The notes beneath the pieces were generated by a model. The model did no database searches. It was given only the letters and a program-made list of their open reading frames with translations, and had not been told where the DNA came from. Positions 46,202 to 58,429 of a stretch of DNA of 64,000 bases are shown one piece after another. The stretch covers positions 32,072 to 96,071 of the forward strand of contig NZ_VMOA01000018.1 in assembly GCF_020662345.1 (NCBI RefSeq). The letters run 5' to 3'. Source of the DNA: Methylobacterium sp. W2. Lineage in GTDB: Bacteria; Pseudomonadota; Alphaproteobacteria; Rhizobiales; Beijerinckiaceae. How positions within the stretch are numbered: position 1 is the first letter of the stretch; every line of letters begins with the position of its first letter. The position numbers and the translations under genes were made by a program.

Positions 46202-48523
46202 ATGGCGTGGCTTCGACGTTCCAGACATTCGGCCGCCTCGGGAGACGACGTCTCACCGCAGGGCGAGGCCGAACCGCATCCCATCCGGGCGGCGCCGCGC
46301 GGCCCCGGCTGGATCGGTGCGCTCGTGGTCACCACGGCCCTGGTCTCGGCCATCGCGACCTTCCTGATCCTCGCCGGCGTGATCCGGGTGACGCCGACGC
46401 CGACGATCGGCCTGACCCTGCTCGGCATCAACGTCTTCCTGGTCCTCAGCCTGTTCGTCATCATCGCCTGGGAGGCGCGGGTCTTCCTGCATGCGCGCCG
46501 GGCCAATGCGGCGGTGGCGCGCCTGCATACCCGCATCGTCGGCCTGTTCAGCCTCATCGCGATCCTGCCCACCGTGCTGCTGGCCGTCGTGGCGGCGGTG
46601 ACGATCGATCGCGGGCTCTCGCTGGGCTTCACCGACCGTGTCCGCGACGTGGTGCTGAAATCCGTCGAGGTGGCCGACGCCTACCAGGAGAACCAGTGCC
46701 AGTCGCTCGCCCGCGAGATCCGCATCCTCACCGACGACCTCACGCGCGCACGGCCGAATTTCGACGTGAACCGGCAATGGTTCGAGAACTTCCTGACCGC
46801 ACGGGCGACCGCCCTCGGCCTGCCCGTCGCCGAGATCATGCGGGGGCCCAACGAAGTCGTGGCCCGGGCCAAGATCGACATCCTGAAGGAGCGCCGGCTG
46901 CCCTCCGCCGCGGCCTTCGAGGAAGCGGCCAAATCCAATGAGACGATCTGCCTGCGGCCGAGCGAGGGCCGGATCTTCGCGGCCCTGCTGCAGATGCCGG
47001 CCTATGACGGGGCCGTGCTGCTGGTGCAGCGCGAGGTGAGCCAGCTCGCCGTCGACTTCCCCGGCGTCTCGCGGGCGGCGGCGGCGGAGTATCTCACCTA
47101 CGATTCCCTCAAGCGCTCGATCCAGATCAGCTTCGCCTCGATCTTCGTGCTGATCGCCCTCATCGCCCTGCTCTCGGCGGTGTGGTTCGGCCTCAACTTC
47201 GCCAACCGGTTCGTGGCGCCGATCCGCCGGCTCATCAACGCGGCCGACCAGGTCGCCTCGGGCAATTTCTACGCCCAGGTTCCGGCACGGAAGAGCGACG
47301 GCGACCTCGCCCATCTCGGCGAGAGCTTCAACAAGATGACGCAGGAGCTGCGCCGCCAGCATGACGGGCTGACGGCCGCGAGCGAACTCATCGACCGGCG
47401 CCGCCGGTTCACCGAAGCAGTCCTCGCCGGAGTGTCCCCCGGCGTCATCGGCGTCGACGCGGCGGGCCTCGTCACCATCGCCAACCCCTCCATCGAGCGC
47501 ACGCTCGGGCTCAAGGCGGATGCCATCATCGGCAAGCCGCTGATCCAGGCCGTACCCGAGCTCCAGGCCATCCTCCCCGAGGGCGGCGAGGGGCGTCTGC
47601 GCGCGCTCCAGCAGCAGATCCAGCTGACCCGCGACGGGCGCGAGCGCACGGTCACCGTGCGCGTCACCAGCGAGCAGGCGCAAGGGGGCGCACGGGGCTT
47701 CGTTGTGACGCTGGACGACATCACCGACCTCGTCACGGCCCAGCGCACCTCGGCCTGGGCGGATGTCGCCCGCCGCATCGCCCACGAGATCAAGAATCCG
47801 CTGACCCCGATCCAGCTCTCGGCCGAGCGCATCCGGCGCAAATACGGGAAGGTCATCGTCGCGGACAAGGACGTGTTCGACCAGTGCACGGCGACGATCA
47901 TCCGCCAGGTGGACGAGATCAAGCGCATGGTCGACGAGTTCTCGTCCTTCGCGCGGATGCCCAAGCCCGCCATCGCCCGGAACGATCTGAGCGAAATCGC
48001 CAAGCAGAACCTGTTCATGATGCGGGTGGCGCATCCGGACATGGATTTCGCCTTCACCGAGGCCGGGGAGGATCGCCTGCACGCCGCCTTCGACATCCGG
48101 CTCCTGTCGCAGGCGATCACCAACATCCTCAAGAACGCGGTGGAGGCCGTCTCCGCCGTGCCCGAAGCCGAACTCGGCAAGGGCCGGGTCGATCTCAATC
48201 TCCTCGTCGAGGAGGGGTTCGCGGTGATCGAGATCACCGACAACGGCAAGGGCTTTCCCGTGGAGGGGCGCCAGCGGCTGCTGGAACCCTATATGACCAC
48301 CCGCGAGGGCGGTACCGGCCTCGGGCTCGCCATCGTCAGCAAGGTGCTCGAAGAGCATGGCGGCGGCATCGAACTGAAGGACAATCCCGTGGGCAGGGGC
48401 GGACGCGTGCGGATGCGCGTTCCGCTCGACACCCGGGAGAAGACGCCGGAGGGGAAACCCTCCGCGCAGGCTGAGAAGGTTGCCGCACCGACGGCACCCC
48501 CAATCGCGGAGATGACGTCATGA
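46202..48523 (+). CDS. ntrY: Membrane histidine kinase NtrY
   Basis: Sensor of the NtrYX system, linked in alphaproteobacteria to nitrogen and redox control and to envelope functions. 773 aa: helices near residues 40-60, 75-95 and 130-150, an extracytoplasmic domain (~155-310), a fourth helix (SIFVLIALIALLSAVWFGL), HAMP (FVAPIRRLINAADQVASG), PAS (AGVSPGVIGVDAAGLVTIAN), H-box [20 protein letters not shown] and ATPase motifs (NILKNAVEAV, ITDNGKGFP, GGTGLGLAIV). The ATG giving MAWLRRSRHS is used. The stop overlaps the ntrX ATG (ATGA). Confidence 0.94.
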   Translation: MAWLRRSRHSAASGDDVSPQGEAEPHPIRAAPRGPGWIGALVVTTALVSAIATFLILAGVIRVTPTPTIGLTLLGINVFLVLSLFVIIAWEARVFLHARRANAAVARLHTRIVGLFSLIAILPTVLLAVVAAVTIDRGLSLGFTDRVRDVVLKSVEVADAYQENQCQSLAREIRILTDDLTRARPNFDVNRQWFENFLTARATALGLPVAEIMRGPNEVVARAKIDILKERRLPSAAAFEEAAKSNETICLRPSEGRIFAALLQMPAYDGAVLLVQREVSQLAVDFPGVSRAAAAEYLTYDSLKRSIQISFASIFVLIALIALLSAVWFGLNFANRFVAPIRRLINAADQVASGNFYAQVPARKSDGDLAHLGESFNKMTQELRRQHDGLTAASELIDRRRRFTEAVLAGVSPGVIGVDAAGLVTIANPSIERTLGLKADAIIGKPLIQAVPELQAILPEGGEGRLRALQQQIQLTRDGRERTVTVRVTSEQAQGGARGFVVTLDDITDLVTAQRTSAWADVARRIAHEIKNPLTPIQLSAERIRRKYGKVIVADKDVFDQCTATIIRQVDEIKRMVDEFSSFARMPKPAIARNDLSEIAKQNLFMMRVAHPDMDFAFTEAGEDRLHAAFDIRLLSQAITNILKNAVEAVSAVPEAELGKGRVDLNLLVEEGFAVIEITDNGKGFPVEGRQRLLEPYMTTREGGTGLGLAIVSKVLEEHGGGIELKDNPVGRGGRVRMRVPLDTREKTPEGKPSAQAEKVAAPTAPPIAEMTS

Positions 48524-49890
48524 GCGCCGATATTCTGATCGTCGACGATGAGGCCGACATCCGCGACCTCGTCGCCGGCATCCTCGACGACGAAGGCCAC
48601 CGGACCCGGACGGCCGGAGGCTCCGACGAGGCGTTGGCGGCGATCGAGTCGCGCCGCCCCCACCTCGTCTTCCTCGACATCTGGCTGCAGGGCTCGCGCC
48701 TCGACGGCTTGCAGGTGCTCGACCAGATCAAGCTCGGACATCCCGACCTGCCGGTGGTGATGATCTCGGGCCACGGCAACATCGAGACGGCGGTGGCCGC
48801 CATCAAGGCGGGCGCCTACGACTTCATCGAGAAGCCGTTCAAGGCCGATCGTCTGGTCCTGGTGGCCGAGCGCGCCCTCGAAGCCTCCCGCCTCAAGCGC
48901 GAGGTGCGCGACCTCAAGGCGCGTTCCGGCCAGGCGAGCCGCCTCGTCGGCGGATCCGTGGCGGTCAACCAGCTGCGCCAGACGGTGGAGCGGGTCGCGC
49001 CCACCAATGCGCGCGTGATGATCCTCGGCGCGCCGGGTTCCGGCAAGGAACTCTCGGCCAGGACCCTTCACGGCTCGTCGTCCCGCGCCAGCGGTCCCTT
49101 CGTCGTCATCAACGCGGCGATGATCACGCCCGAGACCATGGAAGCGGAACTGTTCGGTGTCGAGGCCGGCGAGGGCCGCGTCCGCCGGGTCGGCGCCCTG
49201 GAGGAGGCCCATGGCGGCTCCCTCTATATCGACGAGATCGCCGACATGCCGCGCGAGACCCAGAACCGCATCCTGCGGGTCCTGGTGGACCAGAACTTCC
49301 AGCGCGTCGGCGGCACCACCCGCGTCCATGTGGACGTGCGCATCATCTCCTCCTCCTCGCGCGACCTCGCCGAGGAGATCGCCGCCGGCCGCTTCCGCGA
49401 GGACCTGTTCCACCGCCTCTCGGTGGTGCCGATCCGGGTGCCGTCCCTGTCCGAGCGGCGCGAGGACGTGCCCGAGCTCATCAACTTCTTCATGGAGCAG
49501 ATCTCGGCCGCCACCGGCCTCGCCCGCCGGCGCATCGCCGAGGACGCCATGGCGGTGCTGCAATCGCACGACTGGCCGGGCAACATCCGCCAGTTGCGCA
49601 ACAACGTCGAGCGGCTGATGATCCTCACCCATGCCGACCCGGAGCAGGAGGTGACCTCGGAGATGCTGCCCACCGAGATCGGCGCCCTGGTTCCGACGAC
49701 GCCGAACGGCGCGGGGGGCGAGAAGCTGATGAGTCTGGCCCTGCGCGAGGCGCGGGAAATCTTCGAGCGCGAGTACTTGATCGCGCAGATCGCACGATTT
49801 TCCGGAAACATATCGCGGACCGCCGAGTTCATCGGCATGGAACGCTCCGCCCTGCACCGCAAGTTGAAGTCCCTCGGCATCGGTCCTTGA
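48520..49890 (+). CDS. ntrX: Response regulator NtrX, lacking the GAFTGA loop
   Basis: Partner of NtrY. 456 aa: receiver (LIVDDEADIRDLVAGIL, phospho-Asp in LVFLDIWLQGSRLDG, EKPFKADRL), AAA+ domain and a C-terminal Fis-type helix-turn-helix (RTAEFIGMERSALHRKLKSL). Walker A (GAPGSGKE) and Walker B (LYIDEIADM) are kept. Where sigma-54 activators have [13 protein letters not shown], this protein reads ELFGVEAGEGRVRRVGALEE, so the loop that touches sigma-54 is missing. It probably acts by direct DNA binding with ordinary sigma factors. Confidence 0.94.
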   Translation: MSADILIVDDEADIRDLVAGILDDEGHRTRTAGGSDEALAAIESRRPHLVFLDIWLQGSRLDGLQVLDQIKLGHPDLPVVMISGHGNIETAVAAIKAGAYDFIEKPFKADRLVLVAERALEASRLKREVRDLKARSGQASRLVGGSVAVNQLRQTVERVAPTNARVMILGAPGSGKELSARTLHGSSSRASGPFVVINAAMITPETMEAELFGVEAGEGRVRRVGALEEAHGGSLYIDEIADMPRETQNRILRVLVDQNFQRVGGTTRVHVDVRIISSSSRDLAEEIAAGRFREDLFHRLSVVPIRVPSLSERREDVPELINFFMEQISAATGLARRRIAEDAMAVLQSHDWPGNIRQLRNNVERLMILTHADPEQEVTSEMLPTEIGALVPTTPNGAGGEKLMSLALREAREIFEREYLIAQIARFSGNISRTAEFIGMERSALHRKLKSLGIGP

Positions 49891-49991
49891 GGAGCCGGGC
49901 GACCTTCCTCTTGCATGTGAGTGGCATTGAACGTGTAATAGTCGGGAGTGCCCGGTCCGTCCGGTCTGCTTCGCATGCGAACCAACAAGAA

Positions 49992-50009
49992 CCCGCCAGT
50001 CACGGCGGG
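49992..50009 (+). other. Short hairpin in the hfq leader
   Basis: CCCGCC and GGCGGG, perfect, with a 6-nt loop, about 30 bases before the hfq ATG and followed by GTTTCT. It could weakly terminate ntrX transcription or shape the hfq leader; neither is shown. Confidence 0.45.
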
Positions 50010-50039
50010 CGGCAGGTTTCTAAGAAGGATTAATAAAAA

Positions 50040-50294
50040 ATGGCGGGCGAACGCGCTCAGAACCTGCAGGACACGTTTCTCAATCATGTCCGCAAGAACA
50101 AGATCCCGCTCACGATCTTCCTCGTCAACGGCGTCAAGCTTCAGGGCGTCGTGACTTGGTTCGACAACTTTTGCGTCCTCCTGCGACGGGACGGGCATTC
50201 TCAGCTCGTCTACAAGCATGCCATCTCGACAATCATGCCCGGTCACCCGGTTCAATTGTTCGAGCCGGACGAGACGGCGCCCGAGAAGGCCTGA
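50040..50294 (+). CDS. hfq: RNA chaperone Hfq
   Basis: Sm-like hexamer that pairs small RNAs with mRNAs. 84 aa with Sm1 ([28 protein letters not shown]), the proximal-face residues of [11 protein letters not shown] (YKHA...), and a short acidic C-terminus, as usual in alphaproteobacteria. The ribosome site AAGAAGGA precedes the ATG. It sits in the conserved ntrX-hfq-hflX order. Confidence 0.97.
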   Translation: MAGERAQNLQDTFLNHVRKNKIPLTIFLVNGVKLQGVVTWFDNFCVLLRRDGHSQLVYKHAISTIMPGHPVQLFEPDETAPEKA

Positions 50295-50318
50295 CCTCCC
50301 CGCACGGCGATACGGAAA

Positions 50319-50348
50319 AGCCCGGCTCGACCTTCGTCGAACCGGGCT
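50319..50348. terminator. Hairpin between convergent hfq and exported-protein genes
   Basis: A 13-bp stem with one mismatch, AGCCCGGCTCGAC/GTCGAACCGGGCT, and loop CTTC. The minus-strand side is followed by TTTTCC, so it best terminates the minus-strand gene, and may also stop hfq transcripts. Confidence 0.72.
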
Positions 50349-50382
50349 CGCAACTTACGATGGGCTCAGGCGCAGGGCGGGC

Positions 50383-50967
50383 TTACCAGCCCCAGGCCGG
50401 ACGACAATGCAGGCCGCCATACGGACCGCGCCAGCAGGCGCCGCCGCCATAGGCACCCCACGGGCCGGGATGCCAGAAATGACGCGGGCCCCAGCCGGGT
50501 CCGTACCACCAGTCGATGAACAGGCTCACGGCCTTGCCGGAAACGGGCGGCTTATCGCCGAGAACCTTGACGGTGTAGGTAAGGGTGTCGCCGCTGAGCT
50601 TCGGATCGGTGAGTTCGACGACGGAGAGCTGTGCCTCGCCATTGACGTCCACCGACAGCGTCGCGTTCGGCGGGTCCTTCTGGAAGTCGCTCTTTCCGGA
50701 CGTCCAGTAGTCGACGAACTTCGCCGTGGCCGCATCGCCGGTCATGCGCTCGGGCCGGTCGGTGAACATCAGGGTCTGCGCCGCGACGCCCTTGAGCGTC
50801 AGAGTGTTGCCCTCGAACGTCACGGAATCGGCGGCCTGGACGAACAGCCAGTTCGCGGCCGGCATGGCGATCTTGGTATCGGACTTCGCATCCGGAGCAG
50901 GCTGAGCCTGTGCTGCGGCGCCGAGGAGCGAAAACGCTACGGCCGCCAGGACAGAAATAGTTTTCAT
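50383..50967 (-). CDS. Exported hypothetical protein with Gly/Trp-rich tail
   Basis: A 194-aa precursor with a clear signal peptide (MKTISVLAAVAFSLLGAAAQ, cleavage near AQA). The middle is beta-rich (DSVTFEGNTLTLKGV, ATLSVDVNGEAQLSVVEL, YTVKVLGDKPPVSGKAVSLF). The last ~45 residues are rich in Gly, Trp, Pro and His (WWYGPGWGPRHFWHPGPWG) with two Cys. No family recognised with certainty. It is inserted, in reverse, between hfq and hflX, which are adjacent in many relatives. Confidence 0.68.
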   Translation of the reverse strand: MKTISVLAAVAFSLLGAAAQAQPAPDAKSDTKIAMPAANWLFVQAADSVTFEGNTLTLKGVAAQTLMFTDRPERMTGDAATAKFVDYWTSGKSDFQKDPPNATLSVDVNGEAQLSVVELTDPKLSGDTLTYTVKVLGDKPPVSGKAVSLFIDWWYGPGWGPRHFWHPGPWGAYGGGACWRGPYGGLHCRPAWGW

Positions 50968-51370
50968 ATGCTAACCTTCGGTAATATTGACAGGCCTGCC
51001 TCAGGCCCGGGCAATAAATGGCGTTAGCACTTACAATCCGATTAATCGGTTCATTATACTTGATATCGCCTCGACATTTGCCCACAGGCTTGGATCACGC
51101 CAGCTGTGAGGTCCAATCGACCACGAGCCGACGTCCCGGCGCCCCTCCCGGCACTGTCAATCGGGCCTCGGCTCACCCATATGATTATGATTCACGAAGC
51201 GCCGATCACTGAACGCCTCTCCTCAGGACACGGGGGCGCAGCAGGGGTTTTGTGAGACGACACTGAGAGTGCTTCGCACGACTCCCGGTCACGGTCGGTT
51301 CTCACTCGGAGCACGACCGCCCAGCGCGAGTTTCGTGGGAGACACTCGGCCCGATTGGTAAGAGGACTTC
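50968..51370. other. 403-bp intergenic region between the exported protein gene and hflX
   Basis: A divergent promoter region. The left part (to ~51065) is AT-rich and holds a small GGCCTG/CAGGCC hairpin (50993-51007) and a perfect 12-bp palindrome CCGATTAATCGG (51038-51049). The right part is ordinary GC-rich DNA. No gene with homology or a convincing ribosome site is seen. Confidence 0.55.
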
Positions 51371-52780
51371 ATGAGCGAACCTATGCTTCCCGGCGAGGCA
51401 CGGCTGCAGGCGATGGCCGCCCCCGAGGGAGACATTGCGGCCGCCACCCATACGCTCGTCGTAGGGCCGTATCTCACCCGTGGCTCTCTTCCGAGGCTGG
51501 GCGGCCAGACGCAGGAGCCGACGCGCTCCAGCGAGGCGCGGATCGACGAGGCGGCGGGTCTCGCCGTGGCCATCGAGCTGGACGTCACCGAGGCGATCAT
51601 CGCGCCGGTCTCGCGCATCCGCCCCTCGACCTATCTCGGCAAGGGCCGCGTCGAGGAGCTCGCCGGGCGGATCAAGGCCGAGGAGATCGGCCTCGTGGTG
51701 ATGGATTGCGCCCTCTCGCCCGTGCAGCAGCGCAACCTCGAGAAGGCCTTCGGCTGCAAGGTCATCGACCGCACCGGCCTCATCCTCGAAATCTTCGGCC
51801 GCCGTGCCTCGACGCGCGAGGGCACGCTGCAGGTCGAGCACGCCCATCTCGCCTATCAGAGGAGCCGCCTCGTTCGGTCCTGGACCCACCTCGAACGCCA
51901 GCGCGGCGGCTTCGGCTTCCTCGGCGGCCCCGGCGAGACCCAGATCGAGGCCGATCGCCGGATGATCCAGGAGCGGATGACGAAGATCGAGCGGGAGCTC
52001 GACAGCGTCACCCGGACGCGCGGCCTGCACCGGGAAAGCCGGGCGCGGGTGCCGTATCCGATCGTGGCCCTCGTCGGCTACACCAATGCCGGCAAGTCGA
52101 CGCTGTTCAACGCCCTCACCAAGGCCGAGGTGATGGCCAAGGACATGCTGTTCGCAACCCTCGACCCGACCGCGCGCGCGACGAAGCTGCCGCATGGCGA
52201 GACGGTGATCCTCTCGGACACGGTGGGCTTCATCTCGGAACTGCCCACGGCCCTCATCGCCGCCTTCCGTGCCACCCTGGAGGACGTGATCGAGGCCGAT
52301 ATCCTGCTCCATGTCCGCGACGTCAGCCACGTCGATTCGGAGGCGCAGGCGGAGGATGTCGGCGAGGTTCTGCGCGAACTCGGGATCGAGACCACGGCCG
52401 AGCGAATCATCGAGGTCTGGAACAAGGCCGACCTCCTCGACGATTCGGAGCGGACGCGTCTCCTCAACCTGAGCGCCCAGGGGCGCAACGACCGCGACAG
52501 CGACGTGCCGATCCTGGTCTCGGCTCTCACGGGTGAGGGCTTGGCGGCCCTGTCGGGCCGGATCGAGGCACGGATCGCCAAACGGCGCTCCACCTTCGCC
52601 GTCACCCTCGCCCCCGAGGACGGTGCGGCGCTCAACTGGCTCTACGAAAATGCCGAGGTTCTCGACCGCCGCGCCGAAGAGGCCGGCACGATCCACCTCG
52701 CCATCCGCGTGGCGCCGGAAAAGGAGCCGCGCTTCCTCAACCGCTTCGCCAGCGCGCGCAAACTCAGCCGCGCGGACTGA
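51371..52780 (+). CDS. hflX: GTPase HflX
   Basis: Ribosome-associated GTPase that splits stalled or stressed 70S ribosomes. 469 aa: N-terminal HflX domain ([40 protein letters not shown]), coiled region with [20 protein letters not shown], then the GTPase domain: G1 [10 protein letters not shown]2 FATLDPT, G3 DTVGF, G4 NKAD, G5 SALTGEG. The C-terminal ~100 residues are the variable domain. Often co-transcribed with hfq; here a reversed gene lies between them. Confidence 0.95.
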   Translation: MSEPMLPGEARLQAMAAPEGDIAAATHTLVVGPYLTRGSLPRLGGQTQEPTRSSEARIDEAAGLAVAIELDVTEAIIAPVSRIRPSTYLGKGRVEELAGRIKAEEIGLVVMDCALSPVQQRNLEKAFGCKVIDRTGLILEIFGRRASTREGTLQVEHAHLAYQRSRLVRSWTHLERQRGGFGFLGGPGETQIEADRRMIQERMTKIERELDSVTRTRGLHRESRARVPYPIVALVGYTNAGKSTLFNALTKAEVMAKDMLFATLDPTARATKLPHGETVILSDTVGFISELPTALIAAFRATLEDVIEADILLHVRDVSHVDSEAQAEDVGEVLRELGIETTAERIIEVWNKADLLDDSERTRLLNLSAQGRNDRDSDVPILVSALTGEGLAALSGRIEARIAKRRSTFAVTLAPEDGAALNWLYENAEVLDRRAEEAGTIHLAIRVAPEKEPRFLNRFASARKLSRAD

Positions 52781-52862
52781 TCAGGGAGAAGGCTCCCGGT
52801 GGAGCAGCGGAAGGGCGATCGTCCATCCGCGACCGCGGGGGTCTTCGGAAGCCCAACAAAAA

Positions 52863-52887
52863 ACCCCGGCTCCAAGGGAGCCGGGGT
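52863..52887 (-). terminator. Strong intrinsic terminator of the fasciclin gene
   Basis: A perfect 11-bp stem ACCCCGGCTCC/GGAGCCGGGGT with loop AAG. On the minus strand it runs into TTTTTTG, a textbook Rho-independent terminator. It may also stop hflX transcription from the other side. Confidence 0.9.
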
Positions 52888-52913
52888 GAGAGTTTCGGGT
52901 CCAGAAAGACGTC

Positions 52914-53486
52914 TTACGGCTGCAGAACGCCGTTGATGACGTGGATCACGCCGTTCGACTGCATCACGTTGGCGATGGTCACCTTGGCGGTGTTGCCCTT
53001 GGTGTCGGTGAGGTACACGGCCTTGCCCTTGGTCTGGACCACGAGCGGGGTGCCCTGCACGGTCTTGATCTGGCCCTCGCCGCCGCCGTCCTTGGCGATC
53101 TTCATGAGATCCTTGGCGGTCAGGGTGCCGGGGACGACGTGATAGGTCAGGATCGACGTGAGCGTCGCCTTGTTCTCGGGCTTCACCAGGGTCTCGACGG
53201 TGCCGGCCGGCAGCTTGGCGAAGGCGGCGTTGGTGGGCGCGAAGACGGTGAACGGGCCGGGGCCGGCGAGGGTGTCGACGAGGCCGGCGGCCTTCACGGC
53301 GGCGACAAGGGTGGTGTGATCCTTCGAATTGACGGCGTTCTCGACGATGTTCTTCGAGGCGTACATCGGAGCGCCGCCGACGGTCGGGTTCTTGGCAAGG
53401 GCGGCCATCGGGAACGCGGCGCCGACGGTGAAGGCGAGGGCGACGGCGGCGAACGTGGAGGCCACGGGGCGACGGGCGTTGGTCAT
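52914..53486 (-). CDS. Exported fasciclin (FAS1) domain protein
   Basis: A 190-aa precursor with a long signal peptide (STFAAVALAFTVGAAFPMAA, cleavage near ALA) and one FAS1 domain: NIVENAVNSKDHTTLVAAVK, PGPFTVFAPTNAAFAKLPAG (H1 region), LTYHVVPGTLTAKDLM (the conserved YH motif) and a terminal VIHVINGVLQP. FAS1 proteins act in adhesion or as small periplasmic binding proteins. AGAGGAAC is the ribosome site. Transcribed alone between two strong terminators. Confidence 0.92.
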   Translation of the reverse strand: MTNARRPVASTFAAVALAFTVGAAFPMAALAKNPTVGGAPMYASKNIVENAVNSKDHTTLVAAVKAAGLVDTLAGPGPFTVFAPTNAAFAKLPAGTVETLVKPENKATLTSILTYHVVPGTLTAKDLMKIAKDGGGEGQIKTVQGTPLVVQTKGKAVYLTDTKGNTAKVTIANVMQSNGVIHVINGVLQP

Positions 53487-53622
53487 GGAGCGTTCCTCTT
53501 GAGCTATCCCCCTTCGCGGGGGTCATCGCTCGTTACGGAGCCCGGGCGAGGAAAGTTTCGGGAACGCTGCGGAAAGTCGTGCTTCCACATGACGACGGGA
53601 AGCGGGCGTCTCCTCAAAAGCA

Positions 53623-53656
53623 AAAGCCCGCCCGACCAGACGGTCGGACGGGCTTT
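53623..53656 (-). terminator. Strong intrinsic terminator of the outer-membrane protein gene
   Basis: A 15-bp stem with one mismatch, AAAGCCCGCCCGACC/GGTCGGACGGGCTTT, and loop AGAC. On the minus strand it is followed by TGCTTTTGAGG. Confidence 0.85.
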
Positions 53657-53703
53657 CGTGATCTGGGCGGCGGCGAGGTCAACCCTCGCCACTGAGTTCG
53701 AGA

Positions 53704-54657
53704 TCAGTACTTGCGGATGATCGGAGCAGCGACAGCGGCGACCGGGGTCGGCGAGTACAGCGGAACGATCAGGCGGCCGGAGATCTCGGTGCTGTCGAAG
53801 CTGGTGGTCGCGACGGTGCGGGCGACGTAGACCTGCGCGGTGGCGAAGCCGAAGTCGTAGCCGACGAGGCCACCCATCAGGAACCGGCCACGGTCGCCTT
53901 CCGCTGCGTTGATGATGTTGCCGGCCTTGGCGCTGATGTCGAAGTTGAGGGTGCCGTACGCGATGGCGCCGATCTCGAACTTGCCGAACTTCTTGGTCGC
54001 GGTCAGGTCGAGGTTGAGGGAGTCGGAGAGGGAGTAGATCGTACCGAAGTCACGGCCGCCACCGAAGGAGGACGGCGAATCGTAGATGTTGGCGGTGAGG
54101 TTGGCGGTCAGATTGTAACCATCGCCGGTGTAGCTGGCGGCAACGCCGAAGCGGTAGGTGTTCGACGAGAGCTGGGGCAGCACGGCAGTGTTGGCGAGGG
54201 CGCCGGCGTTGGTGCGCAGGACACCACGGTCACCGTTCAGCTCATTCAAGTAGACACCGCCGAGCAAGCTGACGCCGAAGTTGTTGCCGAGGTCGAAGGC
54301 CCAGATACCGCCGACGAAGGTACCGACGTTGATCGATGTGTCACGCAGGCCGGACGGGCCGCTCTTGCCGAAGGTGAACACGGTCGGGGGAGCTACGAGG
54401 AGCTCGATGCGGCCGCCGAGCGGAACCAGCGGGGTCGACCAGACCAGGACGGGGATGTTGATCCCGACATCGAGAGCCGAGTTGTCACGCGACTGGTAAA
54501 CGAACGTGTTCAGGGCGTAGATGCCCTCGGGCAGCGGCGCGCCGGTGGCGAGGCCGACCTGCTCGCCGGGGATCGTGGTCGTCTGGGCGTAGGAAGCCGT
54601 GGCGCTCATGCCCATGGTCAGCGCGAGCGCGCCGGTGGCCAGCCAGTTCTTCGTCAT
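53704..54657 (-). CDS. Outer-membrane beta-barrel protein, SphA/MetA-type transporter-like
   Basis: A 317-aa precursor with signal peptide (LATGALALTMGMSATASYAQ). The mature protein is a run of amphipathic strands (YALNTFVYQSRDNSALDVGI, FGVSLLGGVYLNEL, LSLDLTATKKFGKF-like) and resembles the family of outer-membrane proteins from phenol-degradation (MetA) and sphingosine-uptake (SphA) loci; the exact substrate is unknown. It ends IIRKY. The ribosome site AAGGA precedes the ATG. Strong signals around it suggest high, independent expression. Confidence 0.75.
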   Translation of the reverse strand: MTKNWLATGALALTMGMSATASYAQTTTIPGEQVGLATGAPLPEGIYALNTFVYQSRDNSALDVGINIPVLVWSTPLVPLGGRIELLVAPPTVFTFGKSGPSGLRDTSINVGTFVGGIWAFDLGNNFGVSLLGGVYLNELNGDRGVLRTNAGALANTAVLPQLSSNTYRFGVAASYTGDGYNLTANLTANIYDSPSSFGGGRDFGTIYSLSDSLNLDLTATKKFGKFEIGAIAYGTLNFDISAKAGNIINAAEGDRGRFLMGGLVGYDFGFATAQVYVARTVATTSFDSTEISGRLIVPLYSPTPVAAVAAPIIRKY

Positions 54658-55152
54658 TGTCTAGTCCTTCCCAAGGATTTCAGGCATTCGCCGCGCAGAC
54701 CTACGAACCATCGTGCCGAGTGCCGCGTTCTCGCGGCTTGCTGACATCCAGTGCGTAGGGCCCCCCTTGCGGCCCGAATTCGTGTCTCAACGCTGAGAAC
54801 TATTCTACAGGTCGGATCGGATTGACAGTCCAATGCTTCGGATCGAGGCAGTTCCAAACCCACCGTTGCGGAAAAGCCGCAATTTCGACGCGGTGCAGCG
54901 CAAGGTTTTGTTAACTTTCTCAGCAGAATTGCGCGAGGCATGACGCCGCATTGAGCAACGCACCGGCAAAATAACGCTGAAAGGTCAAACCGTTGCGATC
55001 GATCCGCGCGACAGGACGATTGCGCAACCGGCGGCGGGAGTTTGCGCATCGCCCGCGGGTTGCGATCTCCGCCCGTCCGGAGTCTGTGCGCCGCAGCAGG
55101 GCCTCGCTGCCCGAGACCGCCGAATCAAGCTTGGCCTTAGCGGGGCGGACGC
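54658..55152. other. 495-bp intergenic region between the outer-membrane protein gene and uvrA
   Basis: Promoter and leader of the outer-membrane protein gene on the right-to-left strand, then the 3' flank of uvrA. Bases 54780-54930 are less GC-rich than the surroundings. I see no strong hairpin, repeat or credible gene; short frames here lack homology. Confidence 0.5.
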
Positions 55153-58143
<2,991 letters not shown>

Positions 58144-58321
58144 TGGGTCTCTTCGGCAGCAAGGCTTGCAGGAATGGGCAATCGGGGTTGACGCTCGGCG
58201 GAGATCGTCTCCGAGACGTCATACGGCGAGGTCGACGACAACCGTCCCGCCACCGGTCGCCATGTCGGGCGCACGGGGCGGGCGGGCAAGACGCACGCCA
58301 CGCATATCCGTCACCCAGCTA

Positions 58322-58336
58322 GAACAAAAAGCGTAC
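58322..58336. promoter_or_regulatory. Probable LexA (SOS) box upstream of uvrA
   Basis: On the minus strand GTAC-N7-GTTC, one base off the alphaproteobacterial direct-repeat LexA consensus GTTC-N7-GTTC (+ strand: GAAC-N7-GTAC). uvrA is a standard SOS gene in this group. The distance of ~180 bases to the start codon implies a long leader. Confidence 0.55.
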
Positions 58337-58429
58337 AGCTACAATATCGGCGCTGGAATCCGGCCCTGGCCAAGCCTCGGCGAAGCGTTTGCGAGCGGAC
58401 GGTCCATGCGGGCAGGACGTGTTCCGCCG

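Noticed and set aside
46253..48358. A 701-codon open frame opposite ntrY
   Set aside because: NtrY has all kinase motifs and membrane segments; the antisense product is low-complexity.
51018..51212. Possible 64-aa gene upstream of hflX
   Set aside because: It spans the AT-rich promoter region and a palindrome, has no family features and no good ribosome site.
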